Shown piece after piece: positions 33,256 through 41,999 of a stretch of 64,000 nt of DNA. The notes beneath the pieces were generated by a model. The model made no database searches. It saw nothing but the letters and a program-made list of their open reading frames with translations, and was not told the DNA's origin. A program made the translations under genes and the position numbers. Source of the stretch: an uncultured bacterium (GTDB lineage: Bacteria > Bacillota > Clostridia > Oscillospirales > Ruminococcaceae); contig CAJMSD010000012.1 of the NCBI GenBank assembly GCA_905215965.1, positions 1 to 64,000 of the forward strand, read 5' to 3'. How positions within the stretch are numbered: the stretch's first letter is position 1; the number at the start of each line of letters is the position of its first letter.

Positions 33256-33780
33256 ATGACATATACGGCAGCGCAGAAAAGAGCTCATATAAACGAACTT
33301 CAAAGATATCTTCATGCAATTTCATACTTTGACGTAAGGATACCGACAGTCATTCCCGACGGTATCTACGGTAGGGAGACCGAAACGGCGGTACGCGCCT
33401 TTCAGCGGGCCTACGGTCTGAAAGATACGGGAAATACCGATTTCAATACGTGGAATAAAATAATCAGTGTTTACAGAGAATATGTAAACAGAACTCCTTT
33501 CGCATACGATATTTTTCCGTCGCATAAATATGTTATGCGAGAGGGAGACAGCGGACTTCTTGTATATATTCTTCAGGCAATGCTCAACGATATCGGAAAG
33601 CGGCACGACAATATGCCCGATCTTGACGTAAACGGCGTATACGATAAGGCTACGGCAAATGCGGTAAGGAATTTTCAGCGTACCGTCAATCTAAATCAGA
33701 CAGGTTTAGTGAATGCTCCCACATGGAATATGCTGACAAAAACAAGCGAGCATATGAACAAGGTTGTTTCTAATAATTAA
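33256..33780 (+). CDS. Peptidoglycan-binding protein with two PG_binding_1 repeats
   Basis: A protein of 174 residues consisting essentially of two peptidoglycan-binding repeats (about 10-70: DGIYGRETETAVRAFQ; about 95-160: NGVYDKATANAVRNFQ). There is no signal peptide and no catalytic domain. It follows the SpoIID-like gene by 12 bases with the same RBS (GGAGGTGCG). The repeats are closest in style to those of the upstream gene, suggesting they arose by duplication. Confidence 0.82.
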   Translation: MTYTAAQKRAHINELQRYLHAISYFDVRIPTVIPDGIYGRETETAVRAFQRAYGLKDTGNTDFNTWNKIISVYREYVNRTPFAYDIFPSHKYVMREGDSGLLVYILQAMLNDIGKRHDNMPDLDVNGVYDKATANAVRNFQRTVNLNQTGLVNAPTWNMLTKTSEHMNKVVSNN

Positions 33781-33819
33781 AAGGCGTTCTCTTGATTAAT
33801 ATTACTCTTTCCTCAAACA

Positions 33820-33848
33820 AAAGCTCCCTCCAAATCGGAGGGAGCTTT
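33820..33848. terminator. Bidirectional terminator between the PG-binding operon and pckG
   Basis: AAAGCTCCCTCC (33820-33831) with GGAGGGAGCTTT (33837-33848). The genes converge here. Confidence 0.85.
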
Positions 33849-33866
33849 ATTGCTGTTATTGTTCGA

Positions 33867-35699
33867 TTACTTGTTAAGTCTTGCTTCAATCTTATCAAGC
33901 TCTTCATAAAGAGCAGCAGGGATCTTTCCGCCCTTAGCAGCAATATCATCATTGTAATATCTGCGCATTTCAGCGATCTCTTTCTTCCAGAGGTCGGTGT
34001 CAACGTTAAGGAGCTTATCCATAATCTCGGGAGTAACCTCGTCCTCGATGCCGGAAACATTGATATCGCCCTTCTTAGGCAGATAACCGATAGCTGTTTC
34101 ATCAGCGTCAACAGTTCCCTCACATCTCTTGATGATCCAGTCGAGAACTCTCATGTTATCGCCGAATCCTGGCCAGATAAAGTTGCCGTTCTCGTCCTGC
34201 TTGAACCAGTTTACATTAAAGATCTTAGGAGCCTTGTCGCCGAGCTTCTCGCCCATTTCGAGCCAGTGTGCCCAGTAATCGCCGACATTGTATCCGATAA
34301 ACGGCTTCATAGCCATAGGATCGTGACGGAGTACGCCTACTGCGCCTGCAGCTGCGGCTGTTGTCTCGGAAGAAACAGCAGAGCCTACATAAGTTCCGTG
34401 AGTCCAGTCAAACGACTGATATACAAGAGGAGTTGTCGATGCGCGGCGGCCGCCGAATACGATAGCAGAAACCGGAACACCCTCGGGATTATCGAATTCA
34501 GGTGAGATACAAGGACAGTTAACAGCAGGAGCTGTAAAACGTGAATTTGGATGAGCAAGCTTCTGATTCTTGCCGTCAGGACCGATAACAGCTGTAAATT
34601 CCTTGCCGTTTACCTTAGCGCCCTTCCACTCTGTAGCGTCCTCGGGAGGATTCTTGTCAAGACCTTCCCACCAAACAGTGTTGTCAGCGTTATTGAGAGC
34701 AACGTTGGTGAAGATAGCGTTCTTCATTGTGGAAGCAAGAGCATTGTAGTTGGACTTAGCGTTTGTTCCGGGAGCAACTCCGAAGAAGCCATTTTCCGGA
34801 TTGATAGCGTAAAGTCTGCCGTCCTTGCCGGGCTTGAGCCAAGCGATATCGTCGCCGACTGTGAATACCTTATAGCCGTCCTTGAGGTAGCCCTCGGGAG
34901 GAATAAGCATTGCAAGGTTGGTCTTTCCGCAGGCAGACGGGAAAGCGGCACAAATGTACTTTGTTTCGCCGTTCGGCTTCTGTACGCCGAGAATAAGCAT
35001 ATGTTCAGCCATCCAGCCTTCGTTCTTACCCTGGAATGATGCTATACGAAGAGCAAAGCACTTCTTGCTGAGGATAACGTTTCCGCCGTAAGCAGAATTG
35101 ATTGACCAGATAGTATTGTCCTCAGGGAACTGAACGATATATCTGTTTTCAGGATCAACGTTAGCCTTTGAATGGAGACCTCTTACGAAGTCATTGGAAT
35201 CGCCGAGCTTATCAAAAGCAGCCTTGCCCATTCTTGTCATAATATTCATATTGAGAACAACGTAGATAGAATCCGTGATCTCAACGCCGACCTTAGAGAT
35301 AGGCGAAGCTACAGGGCCCATTGAGTAAGGGATAATATACATTGTCTGACCCTTCATTACGCCGTCGTACATAGGTCTGAGCTTAGCGTACATTTCCTGA
35401 GGATCGCACCAGTTGTTAGTCGGACCAGCATCTTCCTTTGTTCTTGTACAAATGAAAGTTCTGTCCTCAACACGGGCAACATCGTTTACGGCTGTTCTAT
35501 GGTAAAGACAGCCGGGAAGCTTCTCCTGATTAAGGTAATACATTTTATTGGGGTCGCCGTCGGGAAGCGAAGTGACCTGAGCGGTAAGCTCGTCAAGCTG
35601 CTCCTTTGAACCGTCGATCCATACAACCTTATCAGGCTTGCAGAGTTTGATCATCTCCTCGACCCACTTTAAAACATTTGCATTGTTTGTCAGTGACAT
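33867..35699 (-). CDS. pckG: Phosphoenolpyruvate carboxykinase (GTP type)
   Basis: A protein of 610 residues, the usual length of GTP-dependent PEPCK. Seen: GDPNKMYYLNQEKLPGCLYHRT, the kinase loop FPSACGKTNLAML (about 250-262) with the active-site Cys, TVGDDIAWL with metal ligands, and NWFKQDENGNFIWPGFGDNMRVLDW. In rumen fibre degraders this enzyme runs mainly from PEP to oxaloacetate, fixing CO2 on the way to succinate and conserving GTP. RBS AGGAGG. Single gene with its own consensus promoter and terminator. Confidence 0.95.
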   Translation of the reverse strand: MSLTNNANVLKWVEEMIKLCKPDKVVWIDGSKEQLDELTAQVTSLPDGDPNKMYYLNQEKLPGCLYHRTAVNDVARVEDRTFICTRTKEDAGPTNNWCDPQEMYAKLRPMYDGVMKGQTMYIIPYSMGPVASPISKVGVEITDSIYVVLNMNIMTRMGKAAFDKLGDSNDFVRGLHSKANVDPENRYIVQFPEDNTIWSINSAYGGNVILSKKCFALRIASFQGKNEGWMAEHMLILGVQKPNGETKYICAAFPSACGKTNLAMLIPPEGYLKDGYKVFTVGDDIAWLKPGKDGRLYAINPENGFFGVAPGTNAKSNYNALASTMKNAIFTNVALNNADNTVWWEGLDKNPPEDATEWKGAKVNGKEFTAVIGPDGKNQKLAHPNSRFTAPAVNCPCISPEFDNPEGVPVSAIVFGGRRASTTPLVYQSFDWTHGTYVGSAVSSETTAAAAGAVGVLRHDPMAMKPFIGYNVGDYWAHWLEMGEKLGDKAPKIFNVNWFKQDENGNFIWPGFGDNMRVLDWIIKRCEGTVDADETAIGYLPKKGDINVSGIEDEVTPEIMDKLLNVDTDLWKKEIAEMRRYYNDDIAAKGGKIPAALYEELDKIEARLNK

Positions 35700-35789
35700 T
35701 ATAAAAACCTCCTAATTTTACACAAAATATTAAATGCAGCCGTGCGTGACAGCCTAAGAGGAACAAATTTCAAAAATTCCTCAAATACT

Positions 35790-35818
35790 ATTATATACAA
35801 TTTTTATCCAACTGTCAA
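35790..35818 (-). promoter_or_regulatory. Promoter of pckG
   Basis: TTGACA, 17 bases, TATAAT on the minus strand: full consensus, fitting a highly expressed gene. Confidence 0.85.
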
Positions 35819-36058
35819 TAGCTAACAGGCGCAAAAAATAATTTTAAGCCATGCGTGTTTTTTATTGAAGCTGAAGCTCATATTCGGGTATGTTTTTGTA
35901 GATAACAAACAAAAACACATAACAAGTTACGGTAATGATGTACAATACAGCGAATCGGCAGATTTGAAATGAAAAATGAGATAGTGAGAGAAATCGAGAA
36001 AATCAAAGAGAAACCGAGAGTTTTCAGGATATAAATTGAAAAAAATATGATTTTGCCC
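35819..36058. other. Intergenic region between pckG and rplM promoters
   Basis: AT- and then purine-rich sequence with an imperfect inverted repeat around 35900-35930. No gene or recognised element. Confidence 0.4.
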
Positions 36059-36087
36059 TTGACAAAGCTTTGAAAGTCGTGTATAAT
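36059..36087 (+). promoter_or_regulatory. Promoter of rplM-rpsI
   Basis: TTGACA, 17 bases, TATAAT: full consensus. Confidence 0.88.
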
Positions 36088-36093
36088 AGTTCT

Positions 36094-36176
36094 TGCACTG
36101 TCAGGAATATGTTGTAATTCCGCCTTTGCGGACTCGAAAATCCTTGACGAAAATAAATATTACGGAGGAAATAAAT
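36094..36176 (+). promoter_or_regulatory. Leader of rplM, possible ribosomal-protein autoregulatory element
   Basis: An 80-base untranslated leader with two small hairpins (GGAAT/ATTCC and CCGC/GCGG). Firmicute rplM genes often have an L13-binding leader. This resemblance is positional and I have not confirmed the consensus fold. Confidence 0.3.
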
Positions 36177-36605
36177 ATGTCAACAACTTTGGCTAAACCC
36201 CAGGAAATCAAGCGTACCTGGTATATCCTCGATGCAGAGGGTCAGCCTCTCGGACGTGTCGCAGCTAAGGCAGCTCACATTCTCAGAGGCAAGCACAAGC
36301 CTACCTATACTCCTAACGTAGATTGCGGCGATCACGTTATCGTTATCAACTGCGCTAAGGCTATTCTTACAGGCAAGAAGCTTGAGCAGAAAAAATATTA
36401 CTGGCACACAGGCTGGATCGGCGGTCTTAAAGAGATCTCTTATAAAGATATGATGGCTGATCAGGCTGACAAAGCTATGACTATCGCTGTAAACGGAATG
36501 CTCCCGAACAACTCGCTCGGCAGAGCTCAGCTCAAGAGACTCAGAACCTATAAGGACGCTAATCACAAAAATGCGGCTCAGAAGCCCGTTGCTTACGAAT
36601 TATAA
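36177..36605 (+). CDS. rplM: 50S ribosomal protein L13
   Basis: A protein of 142 residues: KRTWYILDAEGQPLGRVAAKAAHILRGKHKPTYTP at the start, GDHVIVINCAKAILTGKK, and GMLPNNSLGRAQLKRLRTYKDANH near the end, all diagnostic of L13. ATG 36177 has CGGAGGAAAT upstream. It is followed after 18 bases by rpsI, the standard pair. Confidence 0.97.
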   Translation: MSTTLAKPQEIKRTWYILDAEGQPLGRVAAKAAHILRGKHKPTYTPNVDCGDHVIVINCAKAILTGKKLEQKKYYWHTGWIGGLKEISYKDMMADQADKAMTIAVNGMLPNNSLGRAQLKRLRTYKDANHKNAAQKPVAYEL

Positions 36606-36623
36606 TTAAAGGAGGCGCTTCAA

Positions 36624-37025
36624 ATGTATGAATCAAAGGTAAAATACTACTACGGAACCGGCAGAAGAAAGCACTCCGTTGCAAGAGTAAGGATCTATCC
36701 CGGTACAGGTAACGTTACAATCAACGGCAGAAACATCGACGATTATTTTGGCCTTGAAACCCTCAAGCTTATCGTTCGTCAGCCTCTCGCTCTCACCGAT
36801 AACCTCGATAAATTCGATATTGTCTGCACTGTTGCAGGCGGCGGTGTTACCGGTCAGGCAGGCGCTATCAGACACGGTCTTTCAAGAGCTCTTCTCGAAT
36901 TCGATGCTGAGCTTCGTCCTGCACTTAAGAAGGCTGGTTTCCTCACTCGTGATCCACGTATGAAGGAAAGAAAGAAGTACGGTCTCAAAGCTGCCCGTCG
37001 TGCTCCTCAGTTCTCAAAGAGATAA
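36624..37025 (+). CDS. rpsI: 30S ribosomal protein S9
   Basis: A protein of 133 residues with YYGTGRRKHSVARVRIYPGTG, GGVTGQAGAIRHGLSRAL and the basic tail KKYGLKAARRAPQFSKR that reaches the ribosomal P site. RBS AAAGGAGG before ATG 36624. Second gene of the rplM operon, ended by a strong hairpin. Confidence 0.97.
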   Translation: MYESKVKYYYGTGRRKHSVARVRIYPGTGNVTINGRNIDDYFGLETLKLIVRQPLALTDNLDKFDIVCTVAGGGVTGQAGAIRHGLSRALLEFDAELRPALKKAGFLTRDPRMKERKKYGLKAARRAPQFSKR

Positions 37026-37051
37026 TTATATTTCAATTATCACATACAACA

Positions 37052-37088
37052 AACCTCGAAAATACAATATTTTCGAGGTTTTATTTTT
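37052..37088 (+). terminator. Terminator of rplM-rpsI
   Basis: Perfect 13-bp stem AACCTCGAAAATA (37052-37064) and its complement (37068-37080), loop CAA, then TTATTTTT. Confidence 0.9.
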
Positions 37089-37243
37089 CCGCCTGATAGG
37101 ATATATTGAGAACTTTCGCAAATCGCAAACTTTACAGATATACCTATCGCCGTCACGCTTGTACATTACCGCCAAACCTTAGAATAAAATCTGTAAAATT
37201 ATAGGCACTTTAACAAATGATATTTGTTTTACGATGTACCGTA

Positions 37244-37272
37244 GTGACTTTATCAATTTTGTATGGTATAAT
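37244..37272 (+). promoter_or_regulatory. Promoter of the DUF2225 gene
   Basis: GTGACT, 17 bases, TATAAT, 35 bases before ATG 37308. Confidence 0.55.
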
Positions 37273-37307
37273 AAAAATACATTATCTAATTTGCAAGGAG
37301 ATTAATT

Positions 37308-37964
37308 ATGAAAAAAGTCAGAGTTGGAAATTTTGAAATAGAATGCAGCGTCTGCAAAAATCGCGCGCCTTTCACCAGAATCATGGAATCCGATGCCTCA
37401 ATGGCTCCCGACCTTGATCTTCGTCCATCGCAGCCTCATCGTAAAACAATGATGTTCTGGGTCACGGAGTGCCCGGAATGCGGATACTGTCACGGAAGCG
37501 TTGCACTCCCCTTTAGTGGAGAACGCAGCTATTTTGAAAGCGAGGAATACAAAAACTGCGGAGGAATCTCGGCTGAAAATCCCCTTACCGTAAAGTTCCT
37601 GAAAAAAGCTCTTGTCTGCATGAAAAACGGCGAGATGATCGAAGCCGTACAATCCTACTTATATGCAGCCTGGACTGCCGACGACGATAAAAACGAAAAG
37701 CTTGCCGCCGACTGCCGTCATGCCGCGATAGCTCTCATTGAAAACAACCCCGAAAGCTTCAAAGGGAACGACAACATCGCCGTTCTCAAAGCCGATATGC
37801 TCAGACGCTGCGGCGACTTCGAACAAGTCATCTCCGAATACAAAGGCAGAAGATTTTCAAATCCGCTCTTCGGCGTCCTCTGCGATTTTCAGGTTAAGCT
37901 TGCCCTGAAAAAAGACAGCCGCGTTTATACAACCGACAGCATCCCCGGTGTTAAAGCCAGATAA
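37308..37964 (+). CDS. DUF2225 protein
   Basis: A protein of 218 residues. Two Cys pairs (CSVCKNR at about 14 and CPECGYCHG at about 55) surround a stretch RIMESDASMAPDLDLRPSQPHR like that of DUF2225 proteins. The C-terminal half is helical and repeat-like (KKALVCMKNGEMIEAVQSYLYAAWTADD), resembling TPR helices. Cytosolic; no function is established for the family. RBS AAGGAG. Followed by a hairpin-rich intergenic repeat. Confidence 0.8.
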   Translation: MKKVRVGNFEIECSVCKNRAPFTRIMESDASMAPDLDLRPSQPHRKTMMFWVTECPECGYCHGSVALPFSGERSYFESEEYKNCGGISAENPLTVKFLKKALVCMKNGEMIEAVQSYLYAAWTADDDKNEKLAADCRHAAIALIENNPESFKGNDNIAVLKADMLRRCGDFEQVISEYKGRRFSNPLFGVLCDFQVKLALKKDSRVYTTDSIPGVKAR

Positions 37965-38007
37965 ACTTTTGGCTTCCCCAGACCCCTTTCCAAAGACTTT
38001 TATTTCA

Positions 38008-38045
38008 TTTTTCCCAATAGGGGCTAAAGCCCCTATTGGGAAAAA
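38008..38045. repeat. Perfect 38-base palindrome
   Basis: Arms of 18 bases each (TTTTTCCCAATAGGGGCT and its complement) around AA. It can act as a terminator for the DUF2225 gene, but its perfection and the second palindrome next to it suggest a mobile intergenic repeat. Confidence 0.7.
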
Positions 38046-38070
38046 TCAGCTGAAGTTTTAGGAAGGGAGT

Positions 38071-38107
38071 TTGAGGGAGAACCCTTTTTCAAAAGGGTTT
38101 CCCTCAA
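38071..38107. repeat. Second long inverted repeat
   Basis: TTGAGGGAGAACCCTTTT paired with AAAAGGGTTTCCCTCAA, one mismatch and a two-base loop. It lies 25 bases after the first palindrome. Similar GGGAACCC-type hairpins occur between genes in many Ruminococcaceae. Confidence 0.6.
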
Positions 38108-38148
38108 TAGACTACACAAGTAGTCAAAACTTTGTCATATAAAATAAT

Positions 38149-38177
38149 AGCCCGAGAAGAAATTATCTTCTCGGGCT
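38149..38177. terminator. Terminator of rpoB-rpoC
   Basis: AGCCCGAGAAGA (38149-38160) with TCTTCTCGGGCT (38166-38177), loop AATTA. On the minus strand a T-rich tail follows, ten bases past the rpoC stop. Confidence 0.88.
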
Positions 38178-38186
38178 TTATTACAT

Positions 38187-41100
38187 TTATGCTATTGTAT
38201 TTACAGCCGAAGATGCTGTCGTATGCTCGTTATACGCTTCGTTCTTAACAACACTTACATTATTATAGCAGTCCATACCTGTTCCAGCAGGGATAAGCTT
38301 ACCGATAATAACGTTTTCCTTAAGTCCCTCAAGAGTATCGCTCTTGCCCCTGATAGCGGCATCTGTAAGCGCTCTTGTAGTCTCCTGGAACGAAGCAGCC
38401 GACAGGAAGCTGTCTGAGCTTGAAGCAGCCTTTGTAATACCCTGGAGCACCGGCTGAACCTCAACAAGCTTAAGATCATACTCGCCTGCGTCGATTCTTG
38501 CCTGAATCTCCTCATTGATGCTGTCAATTTCCTTTTTCTCGACAAGAGAACCGGGAAGCAGATAGCTGCCGCCTGTTTCTTCGACCTTGACCTTATGCAG
38601 CATCTGACGAACAATAACCTCGATGTGCTTATCGTTGATATCAACACCCTGCAGACGGTAAACCTTCTGAACCTCGTTGATAATATAGTTCTGAACAGCC
38701 TGTGTGCCGAGAATTGCAAGAATATCCGTAGGATATATATTACCCTCGGTAAGACGAGTACCCTTGGTAATTACCTCGCCCTCCTGAACTCTGACTTTAA
38801 GGTTATAAGGGATCATATACTCTTCGGAATCGCCTGTCTCGTCGTTTCTTACAGTGATCTTTGTCGTAGTCTTGATCTCCTCGATATGAACAACGCCTGA
38901 GATCTTAGAAAGCATAGCGGCATTCTTCGGACGTCTGCCCTCGAAAAGCTCCTCAACACGAGGAAGACCCTGCGTAATATCTTCCGCGGAAGCGATACCT
39001 CCGGTATGGAAGGTTCTCATTGTCAGCTGTGTACCCGGCTCGCCGATAGACTGAGCAGCGATGATACCGACAGCTTCTCCGACGGAAACAATATTGCCGT
39101 TAGCAAGATTTGCTCCGTAGCACTTAGCGCAGACGCCGTGCTTTGACTTACAATGAAGAACTGAACGGATCTTGATTCTCTCAACGCCCGAATCCACGAT
39201 CTTCTTAGCGTCGGCTTCGGTGATAAGCTTATTCTTTGAAACGATAAGCTCGCCGTTTTCGTCTCTGAGGTCGTCAACGAGGAATCTTCCCACAAGACGC
39301 TCGTCAAGAGGCTCGATAAGCTCATTGCCGTTTTTGATCTCATATACCTCGATACCGTCTGTAGTACCGCAGTCCTCCTCACGAATGATAACCTCCTGCG
39401 AAACATCGACCAGACGACGTGTAAGGTAACCCGAGTCGGCTGTACGAAGAGCAGTATCGGCAAGACCCTTACGGGCGCCTCGCGATGAAATGAAGTATTC
39501 GAGAATATTAAGACCTTCACGGTAATTTGCTCTGATCGGTATCTCGATAGTCGTACCCGAGGTATTGGCGATAAGTCCGCGCATACCTGCAAGCTGACGT
39601 ATCTGTGAAATAGAACCACGGGCCCCCGAATCAGCCATCATGAAGATAGGATTATACTTATCAAGATTTGCTTTAAGAGCAGTAGTAACGTCATCGGTCG
39701 CCTGATTCCAGATAGAGATAACTCTCTTTGATTTTTCCTCAGCCGAGATATAACCGTAATCGTACTCATTTGTGATCTCTTCGATATCCGCGTCAGCCTT
39801 GGCAAGGATATCCTTTTTCTGCGGAGGTATCTCAGCGTCGCAAACTGCAACGGTTATAGCTGCTCTTGTGGAGTATTTGAATCCGAGAGCCTTGATCCTG
39901 TCGAGAACCTCGGAAGTTGTAGTTGTGCCATGGATCTTGATACATCTTTCGATGATATCCGAAAGCTGCTTTTTACCAACAAGGAAAGCGATCTCAAGGT
40001 CAAACTGCTTATCGGAATTTGTTCTGTCAACGTAACCCAGATTCTGAGGAATATTCTCGTTGAAGATAAGTCTGCCGACTGTAGCGTCGATGATCTTAGA
40101 TACCTTTTTATCTCCGATATCCTTGGTGATCTTTACCTTGATAGCGGCGTGAAGCGAAACGTCGTGCTCATTATAAGCCATAAGAGCCTCGTTCACGTCT
40201 CTGAACACCTTGCCCTCGCCCGGTTCGCCCGGCTTGAGCATAGTAAGGTAGTATGAACCAAGCACCATATCCTGTGAAGGAACGGCAACAGGCTTACCGT
40301 CTGACGGCTTCAAAAGGTTATTTGCCGCAAGCATGAGAAAACGTGCCTCAGCCTGAGCTTCTGCCGAAAGAGGAAGATGTACAGCCATCTGGTCGCCGTC
40401 GAAGTCGGCATTGAATGCGGAACAAACAAGCGGATGGAGCTTGATAGCTCTGCCTTCTACAAGTATCGGCTCAAACGCCTGGATTCCGAGACGGTGGAGC
40501 GTAGGCGCACGGTTCAGCATAACGGGATGATCCTTGATAACGTCCTCAAGAGCGTCCCACACCTTATTATCCGCACGGTCTATCATCTTACGCGCGCTCT
40601 TTATATTGGCGATAGCCTTTTTATCGACAAGTCTTTTAAGAACGAAGGGCTTGAAAAGCTCAAGAGCCATTTCCTTAGGAAGTCCGCACTGATACATTTT
40701 CAGCTCAGGGCCTACAACGATAACCGAACGTCCGGAATAATCGACACGTTTACCGAGAAGATTCTGACGGAAACGTCCCTGCTTACCCTTAAGCATATCG
40801 GAGAGCGATTTAAGAGCACGATTGCTCGGTCCTGTAACGGGACGTCCGTGTCTGCCGTTATCGATAAGAGCGTCGACAGCCTCCTGAAGCATTCTTTTTT
40901 CGTTTCTCACGATGATATCGGGAGCTTCAAGCTCAAGCATTCTCTTCAAACGGTTGTTTCTGTTGATAACACGTCTGTAGAGGTCGTTAAGGTCGGAAGT
41001 TGCATAACGGCCGCCGTCCAGCATGACCATAGGACGAATATCCGGAGGAATTACGGGAACAACGTCGAGTATCATCCATTCCGGCTTATTTCCCGAAAGT

Positions 41101-41909
41101 CTGAAAGCCTCGATGATCTGAAGTCTTTTGAGTATCTTGACTCTCTTCTGACCCTGTGAAAGACCCACAAGCTCAGATTTAAGGTCGTCGGAAACAATCT
41201 CAAGGTTATTCTTCCACTCAACGTCCGTCAGCTCCTCGCAGTACGGACACTCGTTGCACTTAAAATCTCTGTCACAGTGGCGGCAGTTAGCGCACTGATC
41301 CTTGTTAAGCTCAAGCTTTCCAAGCTCAACGAGCTTCTTTTTATGCATATCGTATCTTTCGGGATCGTATTCGTGAAGAAGCTTTTTGATAGCCTCAGCA
41401 CCCATTTCAGCCTTGAAATTCTCATCGTTGTAGCCCATATAATTGAGATACTGAGTTTCGGTGATAAGGTCGTTTTTGGCAAGACCCGTATCGCCCGGAT
41501 CGATAACGATATATTTTGTAAAATAGAGAACCTCTTCAAGTCTCTTCTGTGATATTTCGAGAACCTGTCCTATTCTTGACGGAGTTCCCTTGAAATACCA
41601 GATATGCGAAACCGGAGCCGCAAGCTCGATATGACCCATTCTCTCGCGTCGAACCTTTGCTCTTGTAACCTCAACTCCGCATCGGTCGCAGACTTTTCCC
41701 TTAAAGCGGATCTTCTTGAATTTACCGCAGTGACACTCCCAGTCCTTGGTTGGTCCGAAAATTCTTTCGCAGAACAAGCCGTCACGCTCAGGCTTCTGAG
41801 TTCTGTAATTTATAGTTTCCGGTCTCTCAACAGCGCCGTACGACCAGCTTCTTATCTGTTCAGGCGATGCAAGACCGATTTTGATCGATTCAAAAGTATT
41901 AAATTCCAA
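38187..41909 (-). CDS. rpoC: RNA polymerase beta' subunit
   Basis: A protein of 1,240 residues. The N-terminal zinc site CHCGKFKKIRFKGKVCDRCGVE, the catalytic NADFDGDQMAVH at about 498 carrying the Mg-binding aspartates, the bridge-helix and trigger-loop regions (ARGSISQIRQLAGMRGL, SRGARKGLADTALRTADSGYLTRRL) and the second zinc site CKSKHGVCAKCYG are all present. The start is TTG 41909: AGGAGG lies seven bases upstream and the conserved LEFNTFESIKIGLASPEQI begins there; the frame from ATG 41957 has no RBS and includes the RBS itself. It lies 90 bases downstream of rpoB. Confidence 0.97.
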   Translation of the reverse strand: MEFNTFESIKIGLASPEQIRSWSYGAVERPETINYRTQKPERDGLFCERIFGPTKDWECHCGKFKKIRFKGKVCDRCGVEVTRAKVRRERMGHIELAAPVSHIWYFKGTPSRIGQVLEISQKRLEEVLYFTKYIVIDPGDTGLAKNDLITETQYLNYMGYNDENFKAEMGAEAIKKLLHEYDPERYDMHKKKLVELGKLELNKDQCANCRHCDRDFKCNECPYCEELTDVEWKNNLEIVSDDLKSELVGLSQGQKRVKILKRLQIIEAFRLSGNKPEWMILDVVPVIPPDIRPMVMLDGGRYATSDLNDLYRRVINRNNRLKRMLELEAPDIIVRNEKRMLQEAVDALIDNGRHGRPVTGPSNRALKSLSDMLKGKQGRFRQNLLGKRVDYSGRSVIVVGPELKMYQCGLPKEMALELFKPFVLKRLVDKKAIANIKSARKMIDRADNKVWDALEDVIKDHPVMLNRAPTLHRLGIQAFEPILVEGRAIKLHPLVCSAFNADFDGDQMAVHLPLSAEAQAEARFLMLAANNLLKPSDGKPVAVPSQDMVLGSYYLTMLKPGEPGEGKVFRDVNEALMAYNEHDVSLHAAIKVKITKDIGDKKVSKIIDATVGRLIFNENIPQNLGYVDRTNSDKQFDLEIAFLVGKKQLSDIIERCIKIHGTTTTSEVLDRIKALGFKYSTRAAITVAVCDAEIPPQKKDILAKADADIEEITNEYDYGYISAEEKSKRVISIWNQATDDVTTALKANLDKYNPIFMMADSGARGSISQIRQLAGMRGLIANTSGTTIEIPIRANYREGLNILEYFISSRGARKGLADTALRTADSGYLTRRLVDVSQEVIIREEDCGTTDGIEVYEIKNGNELIEPLDERLVGRFLVDDLRDENGELIVSKNKLITEADAKKIVDSGVERIKIRSVLHCKSKHGVCAKCYGANLANGNIVSVGEAVGIIAAQSIGEPGTQLTMRTFHTGGIASAEDITQGLPRVEELFEGRRPKNAAMLSKISGVVHIEEIKTTTKITVRNDETGDSEEYMIPYNLKVRVQEGEVITKGTRLTEGNIYPTDILAILGTQAVQNYIINEVQKVYRLQGVDINDKHIEVIVRQMLHKVKVEETGGSYLLPGSLVEKKEIDSINEEIQARIDAGEYDLKLVEVQPVLQGITKAASSSDSFLSAASFQETTRALTDAAIRGKSDTLEGLKENVIIGKLIPAGTGMDCYNNVSVVKNEAYNEHTTASSAVNTIA

Positions 41910-41999
41910 ACTGCTACCTCCTGCATAATAGTCAGTATATATAAGGCTCTGCCGCACCGCATTGACGCGGCAGAACTATCAGCGTATGGTGTAGTAAGC

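Noticed and set aside
33792..34505. 237-codon plus-strand frame
   Set aside because: Antisense to pckG, and it begins inside the terminator hairpin.
40377..41159. 260-codon plus-strand frame
   Set aside because: Antisense to the most conserved part of rpoC.
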